From NCBI RefSeq assembly GCF_000720455.1, contig NZ_JOAK01000003.1, forward strand, positions 310,001-374,000: DNA of 64,000 bases. The letters run 5' to 3'. The notes below the pieces were generated by a model. That model did no database searches and was not told the origin of the DNA. It saw nothing but the letters and a program-made list of their open reading frames with translations. Every line of letters starts with the position of its first letter. Positions within the stretch are counted from its first letter, which is position 1. Positions 8,734-17,900 of the stretch are shown here, one piece after another. The stretch is from Streptomyces virginiae (GTDB lineage Bacteria; Actinomycetota; Actinomycetes; Streptomycetales; Streptomycetaceae). A program made the translations under genes and the position numbers.

Positions 8734-10680
8734 ATGCACGATCATGCCCGAATGAGGCGTATCAATGCGAAGCGCGTGCTGGTCGGTGAACCCCTCGACA
8801 CCGCGCGGCTCGGCGAGACCCTGCTTCCCAAACGGCTCGCCCTGCCGATCTTCTGCAGCGACCCTCTCTCCTCCGTGGCCTACGCCACCGAGGAGATCCT
8901 GCTGATCCTGGCCCTCGGCGGCGTCGCACTGCTCCACCTCACCTGGTACGCGGCCGCCGCCATCGTCTTCCTGCTCGTCGTCGTCATCGCCTCCTACCGC
9001 CAGACCTGCCACGCCTACCCCGGCGGAGGCGGTGCCTACGTCGTCAGCGCCGAGAACCTCGGACAGACCGCCGCGCTCACCGCCGCCAGCGCCCTCCTCG
9101 TGGACTACGTGATGACCGTCGCGGTCTCCGTCGTCTCCGGGGTCTCCGCCATCACCTCGGCCATCCCCGCGCTCAACGACCACGAAGTGGTCATGTCCGT
9201 CGCCTTCGTGGCGCTGCTGACCCTGATGAACCTGCGCGGCGTCAGGGAGTCGGGCCGCGTCTTCGCCATCCCCACCTACGGCTTCGTCCTCGTCATCTAC
9301 CTCATGTTCGCCGTCGCCGCCGTACGGCTCGGCACCGGCCAGACCATCCGCGCCGAGTCCGCCGACCTGCCGATCATCGCGACCGGCACCTACACCGGAC
9401 TCGCCCTGGTGCTCCTCGCGATGCGCGCCTTCGCCTCCGGCTGCACGGCGCTCACCGGCGTCGAGGCGATCAGCAACGGCGTCCCCGCCTTCCGCAAGCC
9501 CAAGGCCAGGAACGCGGCGACCACGCTGGCCGCCATGGGCTTCCTCTCGGTGACGATGTTCGCCGGCATCACCGCCCTCGCCATGACCTACGAGGTGCAC
9601 GTCGCTGCCGACCCCACCGAACTGGGCCTGCCCCCCGGAACCGCGACCTCCACCGCCCTCGCCCAGATCGGCCGGGCCACCTTCGGCAGCTGGCACTTCC
9701 TCTTCTACCTGCTCCAGGCCGTCACCGCCGGAGTGCTGATCCTCGCCGCGAACACCGCCTTCAACGGCTTCCCGATGCTCGCCTCGATCCTCGCCCGGGA
9801 CCGGTACGCGCCCCGCCAGCTCTACAACCGCGGCGACCGGCTCGTCTACTCCAACGGCGTCGTGCTCCTCGCGCTCGCCGCCGTCGCCCTCATCGTGGCC
9901 TTCGACGCCGAACTGACCCGCCTCACCCAGCTCTACATCATCGGCGTGTTCGTCTCCTTCACCCTCTCCCAGTCGGGCATGGTCCGGCACTGGCGCAAGG
10001 CGCTGGCCTCACCCGCCACCCCGCGCGAGGAGCGCGTCCACATCCATCGCAGGCTCGCCATCAACGCGGTCGGCGCCACCCTGACCGCACTGGTCCTCGT
10101 CATCGTCCTCATCACCAAGTTCACGCACGGTGCCTGGCTGGTCGTCATCGCCATGCCCCTGCTGTTCCTCGGCATGAAGGGCGTACGCCGCCACTACGAC
10201 CACGTCGCCCGGCAGGTCGGCGTCGCCCCCGACGCCAGACCGCGCAGGCCGGCCCACCACCACGTGGTCGTCCTGGTCGCCGCCGTGCACGCCCCGACGC
10301 TCAAGGCCATCGGCTACGCGCAGGGGCTGCGCCCCGACACCCTGACGGCGGTGACCGTCGCCGCCGACGAGGCGGAGGCGGCCCGGCTGCGTGAGGCGTG
10401 GGAGGAGCACGACCCGGGCCTCCCGCTGAAGATCATCCACTCGCCCTACCGCGAGGTCGTCGGCCCGATCCTGGCGCACGTCGAGGAACTGGCCGCCGAA
10501 CCGGCCACGGACATGCTGTCCGTGGTGATCCCTGAGTACGTCGTGGGGCACTGGTGGGAGCAGCCCCTGCACAACCAGAACGCCCTCCGGCTCAAGGCGC
10601 GCCTGCTGTTCACCCCGGGGGTCGCGGTGATCGACGTGCCGTACCTGCTGGAGTCGGCGAAGGCCGCGCACACGGCGTAG
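8734..10680 (+). CDS. APC-family amino acid permease with cytosolic C-terminal domain
   Basis: A protein of 648 residues from ATG 8734 (a second ATG at 8752 is possible). The conserved N-terminus (LPKRLALPIFCSDPLSSVAY) is followed by about 12 hydrophobic segments (residues 30-490) of an APC superfamily transporter. The last 150 residues are soluble, begin near HHHVVVLVAAVHAPTLKAI and resemble a universal-stress-protein-like Rossmann fold, a known regulatory addition in this family. Substrate is unknown. It starts 43 bases after the PucR gene and may be its target or co-transcribed with it. Confidence 0.85.
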   Translation: MHDHARMRRINAKRVLVGEPLDTARLGETLLPKRLALPIFCSDPLSSVAYATEEILLILALGGVALLHLTWYAAAAIVFLLVVVIASYRQTCHAYPGGGGAYVVSAENLGQTAALTAASALLVDYVMTVAVSVVSGVSAITSAIPALNDHEVVMSVAFVALLTLMNLRGVRESGRVFAIPTYGFVLVIYLMFAVAAVRLGTGQTIRAESADLPIIATGTYTGLALVLLAMRAFASGCTALTGVEAISNGVPAFRKPKARNAATTLAAMGFLSVTMFAGITALAMTYEVHVAADPTELGLPPGTATSTALAQIGRATFGSWHFLFYLLQAVTAGVLILAANTAFNGFPMLASILARDRYAPRQLYNRGDRLVYSNGVVLLALAAVALIVAFDAELTRLTQLYIIGVFVSFTLSQSGMVRHWRKALASPATPREERVHIHRRLAINAVGATLTALVLVIVLITKFTHGAWLVVIAMPLLFLGMKGVRRHYDHVARQVGVAPDARPRRPAHHHVVVLVAAVHAPTLKAIGYAQGLRPDTLTAVTVAADEAEAARLREAWEEHDPGLPLKIIHSPYREVVGPILAHVEELAAEPATDMLSVVIPEYVVGHWWEQPLHNQNALRLKARLLFTPGVAVIDVPYLLESAKAAHTA

Positions 10681-10737
10681 GGGGTGTCTTGCCGATCATG
10701 CCGGGGGGCGTCCGGAGCCCGGAGCGGAGACGTCCGC

Positions 10738-10769
10738 TACGGTGGGCAAAGCACTGCGACCGCAGTGCT
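10738..10769 (+). promoter_or_regulatory. promoter and TetR operator palindrome
   Basis: A perfect inverted repeat AGCACTGC-GACC-GCAGTGCT (10750-10769) begins just after a Streptomyces-like -10 hexamer TACGGT (10738-10743), so it would cover the transcription start. It lies 48 bases upstream of a TetR gene, the usual arrangement for autorepression. Between it and the gene is a run of GATCC/GCTCC micro-repeats (about 10772-10800). Confidence 0.7.
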
Positions 10770-10816
10770 CACCGATCCGATCCGATCCGCTCCGCTCCGA
10801 CCCAGGGACCCGCCCC

Positions 10817-11380
10817 ATGCGCCAGAACCCGCAGCGCCGCGCCGCGCTGCTCGACGCCGCCATCGAAGTCCTGGCACGCGAGGGCTCGCGCGGCCTGACC
10901 CTGCGGGCGGTGGACGCGGAGGCGGCAGTGCCCACCGGCACCGCCACCAACTATTTCGCCAACCGGTCCCAACTGCTCGTGCAGATCCTCCACCGCACCC
11001 GGGAGCGGCTGGTTCCGGACCCGGCCGACCTGACCGGCCCGCCCGACACGAAGGTGCTGCTCGGCCGGCTCCTGGAGCGCATGCGGCGCGAGCGCAGCGT
11101 ACACATCGCCATGCTGGAGCTGCGGCTGGAAGGCCTGCGGCGCCCGGAGCTCCAGGCCGAGCTGGCCGCTTTCCAGGGCGCGGAGCTGGAGGCGAACATC
11201 GACTGGCACCTTGAGTCCGGCCTGCCCGGCGACCGGCAGGGCGTGGCCCTCCTCTACCTGACGATGCTGGGGCTGATCGTGGACGACCTGACCGTGCCGG
11301 CGCTGTTGGAGGCCCACCCGGTGGAGGGGCTCATCGAGACGATGGTCGAGCGTCTCCTCCCCCGGAAGTCCGCGGACTGA
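10817..11380 (+). CDS. TetR-family transcriptional regulator
   Basis: A protein of 187 residues from ATG 10817, with AGGGA about 9 bases upstream. Residues 1-50 form the TetR HTH (RRAALLDAAIEVLAREGS, then TGTATNYFANRSQLL); the C-terminus is the helical ligand and dimer domain. The palindrome at 10750-10769 is the obvious candidate operator. The regulated gene is uncertain: the permease upstream is in the same direction but complete, and the downstream gene is a DUF6461 protein, so it may mainly regulate itself and distant genes. Confidence 0.9.
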   Translation: MRQNPQRRAALLDAAIEVLAREGSRGLTLRAVDAEAAVPTGTATNYFANRSQLLVQILHRTRERLVPDPADLTGPPDTKVLLGRLLERMRRERSVHIAMLELRLEGLRRPELQAELAAFQGAELEANIDWHLESGLPGDRQGVALLYLTMLGLIVDDLTVPALLEAHPVEGLIETMVERLLPRKSAD

Positions 11381-11437
11381 CTATCGTGCCGGTGGGGGAA
11401 GCACCGGTGTCGCGGGACGGACCGTGGGGAGTGCAGG

Positions 11438-12058
11438 ATGGCCGACATCACCGAGGGCGGGACCTGCGGGATCCAGTGGCTGGCGGACTGGGGTGAATGG
11501 TTCGCCGGCCTCACCTTCGCCCGGGGCATAGCCCCCGACGAGCTCGCCGCACGGCTCGGCGCGGTCCCGGGCGTCCGCCCCGGGCCGCTCGGGGCGCCGG
11601 CCGCCTGGAGCATGGTCACCGAGACCGCGGACGGCGACGGCGTGGCCCGGGTCGGCAGCTGGGGCGGCTGGTCCTTCGCCGTCGAGCACGGCCTGCCCGC
11701 CGGCGCGGAACGCCTGGCCGACGTCTCCCGGGCAGGCGTCGAGGCCATCCACCTCGACCCGCAGCCCGACCACCCGCCCAAACAGTTCGCGTACGCCATG
11801 GACGGCGAGCTGGTGTGCTGCTTCGGGCTCGGCGAGGAATGCTGGCGCGGCGGCCACCGGCCGGACTTCCTGCTCCCCGAGCTGGTCGCGGCGGGCGTCC
11901 TCGGCCCGGACGGCGCGTACCCGGGACCGGACGACGAGCCGGAGGAGGACCGCGAGCGGCGCACCCTCGCCGTCCTGGAACACCGCTTCGGACTGGCCCT
12001 GCCGCGCCACCTGATCGCGGACACCCCGCTGCCCGCATATGTCACCTGCACCCGATAG
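11438..12058 (+). CDS. DUF6461 family protein
   Basis: A protein of 206 residues. The sequence WLADWGEWFAGLTFARGI, followed by PDELAARLG, is the hallmark of an actinobacterial family of unknown function (DUF6461 by my recollection). Two tryptophan-rich patches (VGSWGGWSFAVEHG and GEECWRGG) suggest a compact soluble fold. There is no signal peptide or membrane segment. It lies 57 bases after the TetR gene and could be co-transcribed. Function unknown. Confidence 0.75.
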   Translation: MADITEGGTCGIQWLADWGEWFAGLTFARGIAPDELAARLGAVPGVRPGPLGAPAAWSMVTETADGDGVARVGSWGGWSFAVEHGLPAGAERLADVSRAGVEAIHLDPQPDHPPKQFAYAMDGELVCCFGLGEECWRGGHRPDFLLPELVAAGVLGPDGAYPGPDDEPEEDRERRTLAVLEHRFGLALPRHLIADTPLPAYVTCTR

Positions 12059-12176
12059 CCAGAGCCACCGGGTCCGGTGATCTTATGCTCGGGTTTACGC
12101 GAGTCCGCTGGTTTTGGGGGCGGGGAGCGACTTTGATGGGTCTGCCAGGCCTCGTACCGGAGCAGGGGGACCATTC

Positions 12177-12419
12177 ATGGGAACCGACCGCATCCAGAAG
12201 GACAGCACACCCACCCTGATCGGTTCCGTGCAGCGCGCGCTGCGGCTCGTGGAAGCGATGCACGCGGAAGGCGGGGCGACGGCGAAACGGCTCGCGCGGG
12301 TCACCGGGATCCCCCTGCCGACCGTCTATCACCTGCTCCGCACCCTCAGCCACGAGGGATACGTGGAGCGGGAGGGCGGGTCGTTCCGTCTCGCGGACGA
12401 TCTTCCGCTGGCTTCGTGA
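12177..12419 (+). CDS. stand-alone IclR-type winged HTH protein
   Basis: A protein of 80 residues from ATG 12177 behind GCAGGGGGA. It is only the N-terminal wHTH of IclR regulators (SVQRALRLVEAM, then GIPLPTVYHLLRTLSHEGYV) and stops where the linker to the ligand domain would begin. Normal IclR proteins are about 250 residues. The stop is clean and the sequence well kept, so it looks like a deliberate mini-regulator, as known in streptomycetes, rather than decay. It precedes the roadblock operon by 160 bases containing two dyads, one of which it could bind. Confidence 0.75.
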   Translation: MGTDRIQKDSTPTLIGSVQRALRLVEAMHAEGGATAKRLARVTGIPLPTVYHLLRTLSHEGYVEREGGSFRLADDLPLAS

Positions 12420-12460
12420 TCAGATTCCGACGCGTTCCGGCCAAGCTCTTACACGCTGAA

Positions 12461-12522
12461 TGGCATGTTCCAGCGGAAAATGCCAGAACGCCCTTTCGCC
12501 CTGCGGAACTTGAGTAAGTTCC
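12461..12522. promoter_or_regulatory. two inverted repeats upstream of the roadblock operon
   Basis: First dyad: TGGCATGTTCC-AGC-GGAAAATGCCA (12461-12485), 11-bp arms with one mismatch. Second: GGAACTT-GAGT-AAGTTCC (12505-12522), 7-bp perfect arms. Both contain GGAA/TTCC-type half sites and lie 58-119 bases before the first roadblock gene. They are plausible operators, for example for the mini-IclR protein just upstream. Confidence 0.5.
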
Positions 12523-12579
12523 CTCCTGTCGCGCCGCACTACCGTGCACACCGCACGTCCGGCCGGGAGGGGAGCCCGC

Positions 12580-12987
12580 GTGCCCGGGATCGACGAATGC
12601 CTGCTCGAAGCCATGGCCCTGCCTGGTGCGCGGGGGGCCGCGCTGGTCGACTGGAGCAGCGGTCTGGCTCTCGGCACCATCGGGGAATCGCCCGTGGGGG
12701 ACCACGAGACCACCGCCGCCGAGACCGCCGAGCTGGCCCGCGCGGCCGCGGAGTACGAGTCCTTCGCCCGCGCGGAGGCGGGTCCCGGTGACGGGGCGGT
12801 CTCCGGCGGCCCGCCCGTCGAGGACCTGATCGTCACGACCCGGAGCGGCTTCCACGTCCTGCGGTTCGTCGAGACGAGCTTCGACAGCAGCGTCTTCCTG
12901 CACGTCTGGCTCGACCGGGCCGACGGAAACCTCGCCCTGGCCCGCCTCAGACTGAGGGCCCTGGCCGAGGGGCTGGTGCTCAGATGA
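12580..12987 (+). CDS. roadblock/LC7-like protein A
   Basis: A protein of 135 residues from GTG 12580 with a strong GGGAGGGGAG site. The opening pattern GARGAALVDWSSGLALGTIG matches the third gene of the same type at 14371 ([18 protein letters not shown]), so the two are paralogues. An insert (about residues 45-75) separates the halves of the roadblock fold. Such proteins act as regulators of small GTPases or as multimeric scaffolds in bacterial signalling. It is the first gene of a four-gene unit and its stop overlaps the next start by 4 bases. No GTPase gene is in the cluster. Confidence 0.75.
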   Translation: MPGIDECLLEAMALPGARGAALVDWSSGLALGTIGESPVGDHETTAAETAELARAAAEYESFARAEAGPGDGAVSGGPPVEDLIVTTRSGFHVLRFVETSFDSSVFLHVWLDRADGNLALARLRLRALAEGLVLR

Positions 12988-13775
12988 CCGTCCCGGCAAC
13001 GGCCCCGAACGCCTTCGCGGCCGTCTCCCCCCTCCTCACCCGGCTCGCCGCGGAGCGGGCCACCGGCGCCCTCCTCCGCGACCGCGGCACCCTCTTCCTG
13101 GAGGACGGACGAATAGTCCACGCGGAGAGCCCCGCCACCCCCGGCCTCGACGTCCTCCTCACCACCGGCGGCGGCCTCGCCCCCGAACGGTGGCGCGAGG
13201 CGGTGGACCGGGCCGGAGCCCGCCGTCAGGTCGCCCGCTTCCTCGTGGACAGCGGCGGGCTCGCCGGCGGGGAGCTCGAGATCTGCCACATCGCCGCCAT
13301 CTTCGACGCCGCCTTCTTCGCACTGTCCCCGGGCAGCGGCCCCTCCCGGTTCCGCCGCGGGGCCACCCACTGGATCGGCTCCGTCCGCTCCGTTCCGGCC
13401 GCCGCGGTCGAACGCGAGACCCGGCGCCGCCGCGAACTGCTCGACGCGGTCTGGCCGTACCCGCTGCTCGACACCGCCCCGGTGGTGCCCCGTGCGGCCG
13501 CTCCGGGCCAGACCGTCACCGCCCGCCAGCGGATGCTGCTGGACCGGGCCGACGGCGTACGCACCCCGGCGGACCTGGCCTGGGTACTGGGCCGGCCCGC
13601 CTTCCACACACTGCTCGACGTACGCCGCCTCGCGGCCGCCGGACTGGTCGAAACGCCGCACAGCCCGGCCCCCCCGCCGGTCGAGGTACCCCTGCCCGAC
13701 TGGATGACCCAGGCCCAATCCCCGGACGTGGCGCTGCTCCGCCGGTTACGCGACGCACTGGAGGCAAGCCTGTGA
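12984..13775 (+). CDS. DUF4388-like / winged-helix protein of the roadblock operon
   Basis: A protein of 263 residues, ATGA-coupled to the preceding gene. The N-terminus (about 20-100) with TGALLRDRGTLFLEDGRIVHAESP-like spacing is typical of DUF4388/PATAN-type domains; residues 180-225 look like a winged helix (RQRMLLDRADGVRTPADLAWVLG). Codon 255 is TTA (13746-13748), in the final helix LLRRLRDALEASL, implying bldA dependence. In related species similar proteins travel with roadblock genes; the role is unknown but likely polarity or signalling scaffolding. Confidence 0.65.
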   Translation: MTVPATAPNAFAAVSPLLTRLAAERATGALLRDRGTLFLEDGRIVHAESPATPGLDVLLTTGGGLAPERWREAVDRAGARRQVARFLVDSGGLAGGELEICHIAAIFDAAFFALSPGSGPSRFRRGATHWIGSVRSVPAAAVERETRRRRELLDAVWPYPLLDTAPVVPRAAAPGQTVTARQRMLLDRADGVRTPADLAWVLGRPAFHTLLDVRRLAAAGLVETPHSPAPPPVEVPLPDWMTQAQSPDVALLRRLRDALEASL

Positions 13776-13846
13776 GGCTCCCGCTGCGACCGGCCCTGCG
13801 CGCCGACCGCTCCGAGCGTAGGCAGCCCGAAAGGAGAAAGGCCGAC

Positions 13847-14266
13847 ATGAGTACGGTGCCCCCCGAGGCGGAGGCCGAGATACTCGCCGAGCTCCGCAGG
13901 CTGCGGGCCCGCGTACCCCAACTCACCGGCGCCCTCGCCGCCAGCGCCGACGGCTTCGTCCTCGCCCAGGACAGCGCCGCCGCCGAGGCCGAGGCCGTCG
14001 CCGCCCTGACCGCCGCCGCCCTCGGCGTGGCCCAGCGGCTCAGCGACTGCACCGGACAGGGGGCGTTCCGCGAACTGCTCGTGCGCGGCGCCGACGGATA
14101 CGTCGCGACATACGCCGCCGGTGTGGCCGCCGTCCTCACCCTGACCGCCGAGCCGCGCGTCAACGTGGGGCGCCTCCATCTGGAGGCCCGGCGCTCCAGC
14201 CTGCGCATAGCCGAACTGATCGAACACACCCTCGCGCGCAGGGGCTCCGGCCCCGCGCCCGCCTGA
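13847..14266 (+). CDS. roadblock/LC7 domain protein B
   Basis: A protein of 139 residues from ATG 13847 with a near-perfect AAAGGAGAAAGG site. The classic roadblock pattern is present: [19 protein letters not shown], an alanine-rich helix, then [20 protein letters not shown]. This one resembles MglB/conservon-type roadblock proteins more than its two neighbours do. It is 71 bases after the DUF4388-like gene in the same direction. Confidence 0.85.
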   Translation: MSTVPPEAEAEILAELRRLRARVPQLTGALAASADGFVLAQDSAAAEAEAVAALTAAALGVAQRLSDCTGQGAFRELLVRGADGYVATYAAGVAAVLTLTAEPRVNVGRLHLEARRSSLRIAELIEHTLARRGSGPAPA

Positions 14267-14311
14267 TCCGCGCCTGGGTCGCCCGGACGGCCCGTCGCAT
14301 TCAGGACAACT

Positions 14312-14369
14312 ACAACCAGTCACATCGAAACAACAACCAGTCACATCAAAACGGGAAAGAGGTACCTCT
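14312..14369 (+). promoter_or_regulatory. direct repeats and palindrome before the third roadblock gene
   Basis: ACAACCAGTCACATC followed by an A-rich tail occurs twice, starting at 14312 and 14333. The 21-base spacing is exactly two helical turns. A perfect 12-bp palindrome AGAGGTACCTCT (14358-14369) overlaps the ribosome site just before ATG 14371. The paired repeats suggest a cooperative protein site or an internal promoter giving this gene its own control. Confidence 0.5.
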
Positions 14370-14370
14370 C

Positions 14371-14745
14371 ATGGTCAACGTGGAGACCGCGCTCAAGGAA
14401 GCCACCACCCTCATCGAGGGCGCGATCGGCGCGGCCCTGGTGGACTACGGCAGCGGTATGGCCCTGGGCACCATCGGCGGCGGCAAGGACCTCGACCTCG
14501 CGGTCGCGGCGGCCGGCAACACGGACGTGGTGCGCGCCAAGGTCCGCACGATGGAGCTCCTCGGCCTCAAGGACGAGATCGAGGACATCCTGATCACCCT
14601 CGGTAGCCAGTACCACCTGATCCGGCTCATGAAGGGCCGGGGCTCCGTGGGCTTCTTCCTCTATCTGGCCCTCGACAAGAAGCGGGCCAACCTCGCGATG
14701 GCACGCCATCAGCTGAAGAAGATCGAAGCGGAACTGGAGATCTGA
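14371..14745 (+). CDS. roadblock/LC7-like protein C
   Basis: A protein of 124 residues. It shares [15 protein letters not shown] with protein A, then a compact all-roadblock fold ([39 protein letters not shown]). The well-kept short form suggests it is the main oligomerising unit. It is last in the operon, preceded by its own repeat-rich leader, and is followed by a strong hairpin (14794-14823). Confidence 0.8.
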   Translation: MVNVETALKEATTLIEGAIGAALVDYGSGMALGTIGGGKDLDLAVAAAGNTDVVRAKVRTMELLGLKDEIEDILITLGSQYHLIRLMKGRGSVGFFLYLALDKKRANLAMARHQLKKIEAELEI

Positions 14746-14793
14746 ACGGGTCACCGGCCGGGACGGGTCGCGTCCCATCCGCAGCGTCGAAGT

Positions 14794-14823
14794 GGCGGAC
14801 GGCTGAATTCTTTGCCGTCCGCC
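14794..14823 (+). terminator. terminator after roadblock operon
   Basis: 10-bp perfect stem GGCGGACGGC / GCCGTCCGCC with a 10-base loop. Confidence 0.75.
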
Positions 14824-14840
14824 CCGGCGATCAGCACCCT

Positions 14841-14925
14841 ATGCCCCATATGGGTGGAGTTTATAGCTCTGTTACAGAGTAAGATGCTGTGAGCTGATCA
14901 TCGATAAAGCAAAAAAACGCTGGAG
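14841..14925 (+). promoter_or_regulatory. AT-rich leader of the wall-polymer gene with two dyads
   Basis: An unusually A+T-rich patch for this genome. It contains the palindrome CCCATATGGG (14845-14854), the dyad CTCTG-TTA-CAGAG (14867-14879), a run of seven A bases, and TGGAG at 14921-14925 as ribosome site. Low-G+C leaders like this often carry regulated or horizontally acquired promoters. Confidence 0.5.
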
Positions 14926-14937
14926 AAACCGCCACCC

Positions 14938-17900
14938 ATGCCCCCGCGCCTGAGCATCGTCGTCCCCGTCTACAACGTCGAGCTCTACCTCGACGAGTGC
15001 CTGGAATCCATCGCCGCTCAGACGTTCGGCGACTTCGAGGCCATCCTCGTGGACGACGGCTCCACGGACAGCAGCGCCGTCATAGCCAAGGCCTTCGCGG
15101 CGCGTGACAAGCGCTTCCGGGTCGTCATGCAGGAGAACGCCGGCCTCGGCGCCGCCCGCAACGCCGGCGCCCGCCACATCCACCCGGACAGCGAGTACCT
15201 GGCGTTCGTCGACAGCGACGACACCATGCCGGACTACGCCTACCAGCGCCTGATCGAAGCCCTCGACGAGACGGGCTCGGACTTCGCCGGCGGCAACGTC
15301 AAGCGCTTCCGCTCGGTCGGCATGAACCAGTCGTGGGGCCACCGGGCCGCCTTCGCCAAGACGCAGCTGCGGACCCACATCTCCAAGTTCCCGGCGCTGG
15401 TCACCGACCGCACCGCATGGAACAAGGTCTACCGGCGCACCTTCTGGGACGAGCACGGCTTCCAGTACCCGGAGGGCATCCTCTACGAGGACGCCCCGGT
15501 CAGCATCCCCGCGCACTACTTCGCCTCCAGCGTCGACATCCTCAGCGACTGCGTCTACCACTGGCGCGTCCGCGAGACCGGAGAGCGCTCCATCACCCAG
15601 CGCTCCACCGACCCGGTCTCCCTCATCGACCGCGTGAAGTCCGTCCGCCTGGTCCGCGAGTCCCTCAAGGCCAAGCAGGGCCCCAAGTACGTCCGCTACC
15701 TGCGCGACTACGACTACAACGTGCTGAGCGAGGAACTCCCGCTCATCTACAAGTACGTCGCCGAGGGCGGCCCCGACTTCCGCGCCGCGTTCGTCAAGGA
15801 GGTCGGCGGCCTCGTCCGGGAGATCGGCACCGGCCCCTGGCCCGACCTGACCGTCGCCGACCGCCTCAAGGCCTACCTCGCCGGCGAAGGCCGCGTCGAG
15901 GACTTCATCGCGCTCCTGAACCACCAGCGTGACTACCACTACAGCGTGCCGGTCAAGGGCCTCGCCCGCCCGCAGGCCGACTACCCCTTCCTGCAGGGCC
16001 GCCCGCCGGTCCCCGCCAAGATCCTCACCCTCGGCACGCGCGAGCGCCGCGTCGTCAGCCGCCTGGAACAGGCGGCCTGGTCCGACGGCAAGCTGCTGCT
16101 GCGCGGCTACGCCCTGCCCGGCCACCTCGGTGCGGAGAGCCGCCTCGGCTCCCGCAAGATGCTGATCTTCCGCGAGGGCGGCAAGCGCCGCCGCTCCGTC
16201 ATCAGCACCCGTACGGTCGCCTCCCCGATGGCCACCGTGAAGTCCCCGCACCTCGCGCTGCGGCACGCCGACTGGGCCGGCTTCACCGCCGTCGTCGACC
16301 CCTCGATCTTCCAGTCGGGCGGCAAGTGGAACGACGGGATATGGACGACGTCCATCGCCGTCACCGGGGCCGGCGGCCTGCACCGCGCCCGCCTGCGCGG
16401 CGGTGAGCACGACACCGGCCAGAACCCGCCCCCGTTCTGGGTCGCCCCCGACGTCCGGATCGTCCCGGCCGTCTCCGGCGCCCTCACCATCCAGGTCGAG
16501 GTCGCCCGTGCCCGCGCCCTGGACGCCCGGCCCGCCGGTGACGACGCCGTGGAGATCGTCGGCGAGCTCTCCGCCGGAGTCGACGCCGCGCGCCTGAAGG
16601 CCGTCCACGTCTCCACCGGCACCACCGTCGACTTCCCGCTGGAGAAGGGCGCCGCCACCGCCGGCCGCACCCCCTTCACCGCCCGCGTCGCACTGGCCGA
16701 CCTGGCCGCCGTACCGGACGCCGAGTGCGAGCCCGGCGAATGGACCCCCGAGCCCTGGAGCCTCTCCGTGGTCGGCGCCGACGGCACCGAGCACCGCCTG
16801 GCCCACGACGAGCGCGGCGGCTTCAACGGCCTGGTCGTGCCGCTGCCCGGCGAGAGCGAGGGCCGCGCCCTGTTCGTCAAGCGCGGCAACACCGGTCACC
16901 TCACCCTCTCCGTGCAGCCCTCTCCGCCGCTCGTCGACGCCGTCGAGGTCGAGGACGGCGCACTGACCCTGCGGGGCCGGTTCGTCGCGCCGACCGACGA
17001 GCCCTACGAGCTCGTCCTGCACAACGCGCACGGCATGGAGTTCAGCTACCCCGTCACCCGCGACGGCGAAGGCTTCGAAACCACCTTCCGGCCCGTGCTC
17101 CCCGAGGCGTTCGCAGGCCGCACCACGCTCCCCGAGGGCCGCTGGTGGCCCACCCTGCGCCCGGCCGCCCAGGGCGGAACCACCGCCGGTCTGCTCGGCG
17201 TGGACCGCGGGGCCCCGGTCCAGATGGCCCCCGGCCTGCTCTTCGCCGGCCCGCACCCCATCACCGTGCAGGGCCGCCGGATGCGGATCGAGACCCGCTT
17301 CCACGACCGCATGGCGCTCGTCGCTGACCCGCTGCTGAGCCCGCACGACCGCTCCCGCTACGCCCAGCGCGTCGCCCGCTTCGAGACCTACCCGGCGCAG
17401 CGCGCCCTGCCGGTCAAGGACATCGTCGTCTACGACACCTTCCAGGGGCAGGGCGCCGGCGACGCACCCCGCGCCATCCACGAGGAACTGCTGCGCCGCG
17501 GCGAGAAGCTGGAGCACATCTGGCTGGTCCGCGACGGCCGCGCCGAGGTCCCCGCGACCGCCCGCGCGGTGCAGTACGGCAGCGTGGAGTCGTGGGAGGT
17601 CCTCGCCCGCGCCCGCTACTTCGTGACCAACGACAGCGTGCCGGCCCTGTTCCAGCGCCGCCCCGGCCAGGTCGTCGTCCAGACCTGGCACGGTACGCCG
17701 ATCAAGCAGATCGGCCACGACTTCGTGCACGACTACTACACGAGCCCGGAGATCCTGGAGGGCCTCGCGCACGACAGTGCACAGTGGACCCTGCTCGCCT
17801 CCCCGAGCTCCTACGCGACGCCGCTGCTCAAGCGCGCCCTCGGCTACGAGGGCGAGGTCATCGAGGCCGGCAGCCCGCGCACCGACGCGCTGGTACGGCC

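Noticed and set aside
12177..12419. Mini-IclR gene as a truncated pseudogene
   Set aside because: It has a good ribosome site, a clean stop and an intact HTH, and no effector-domain remnant follows.
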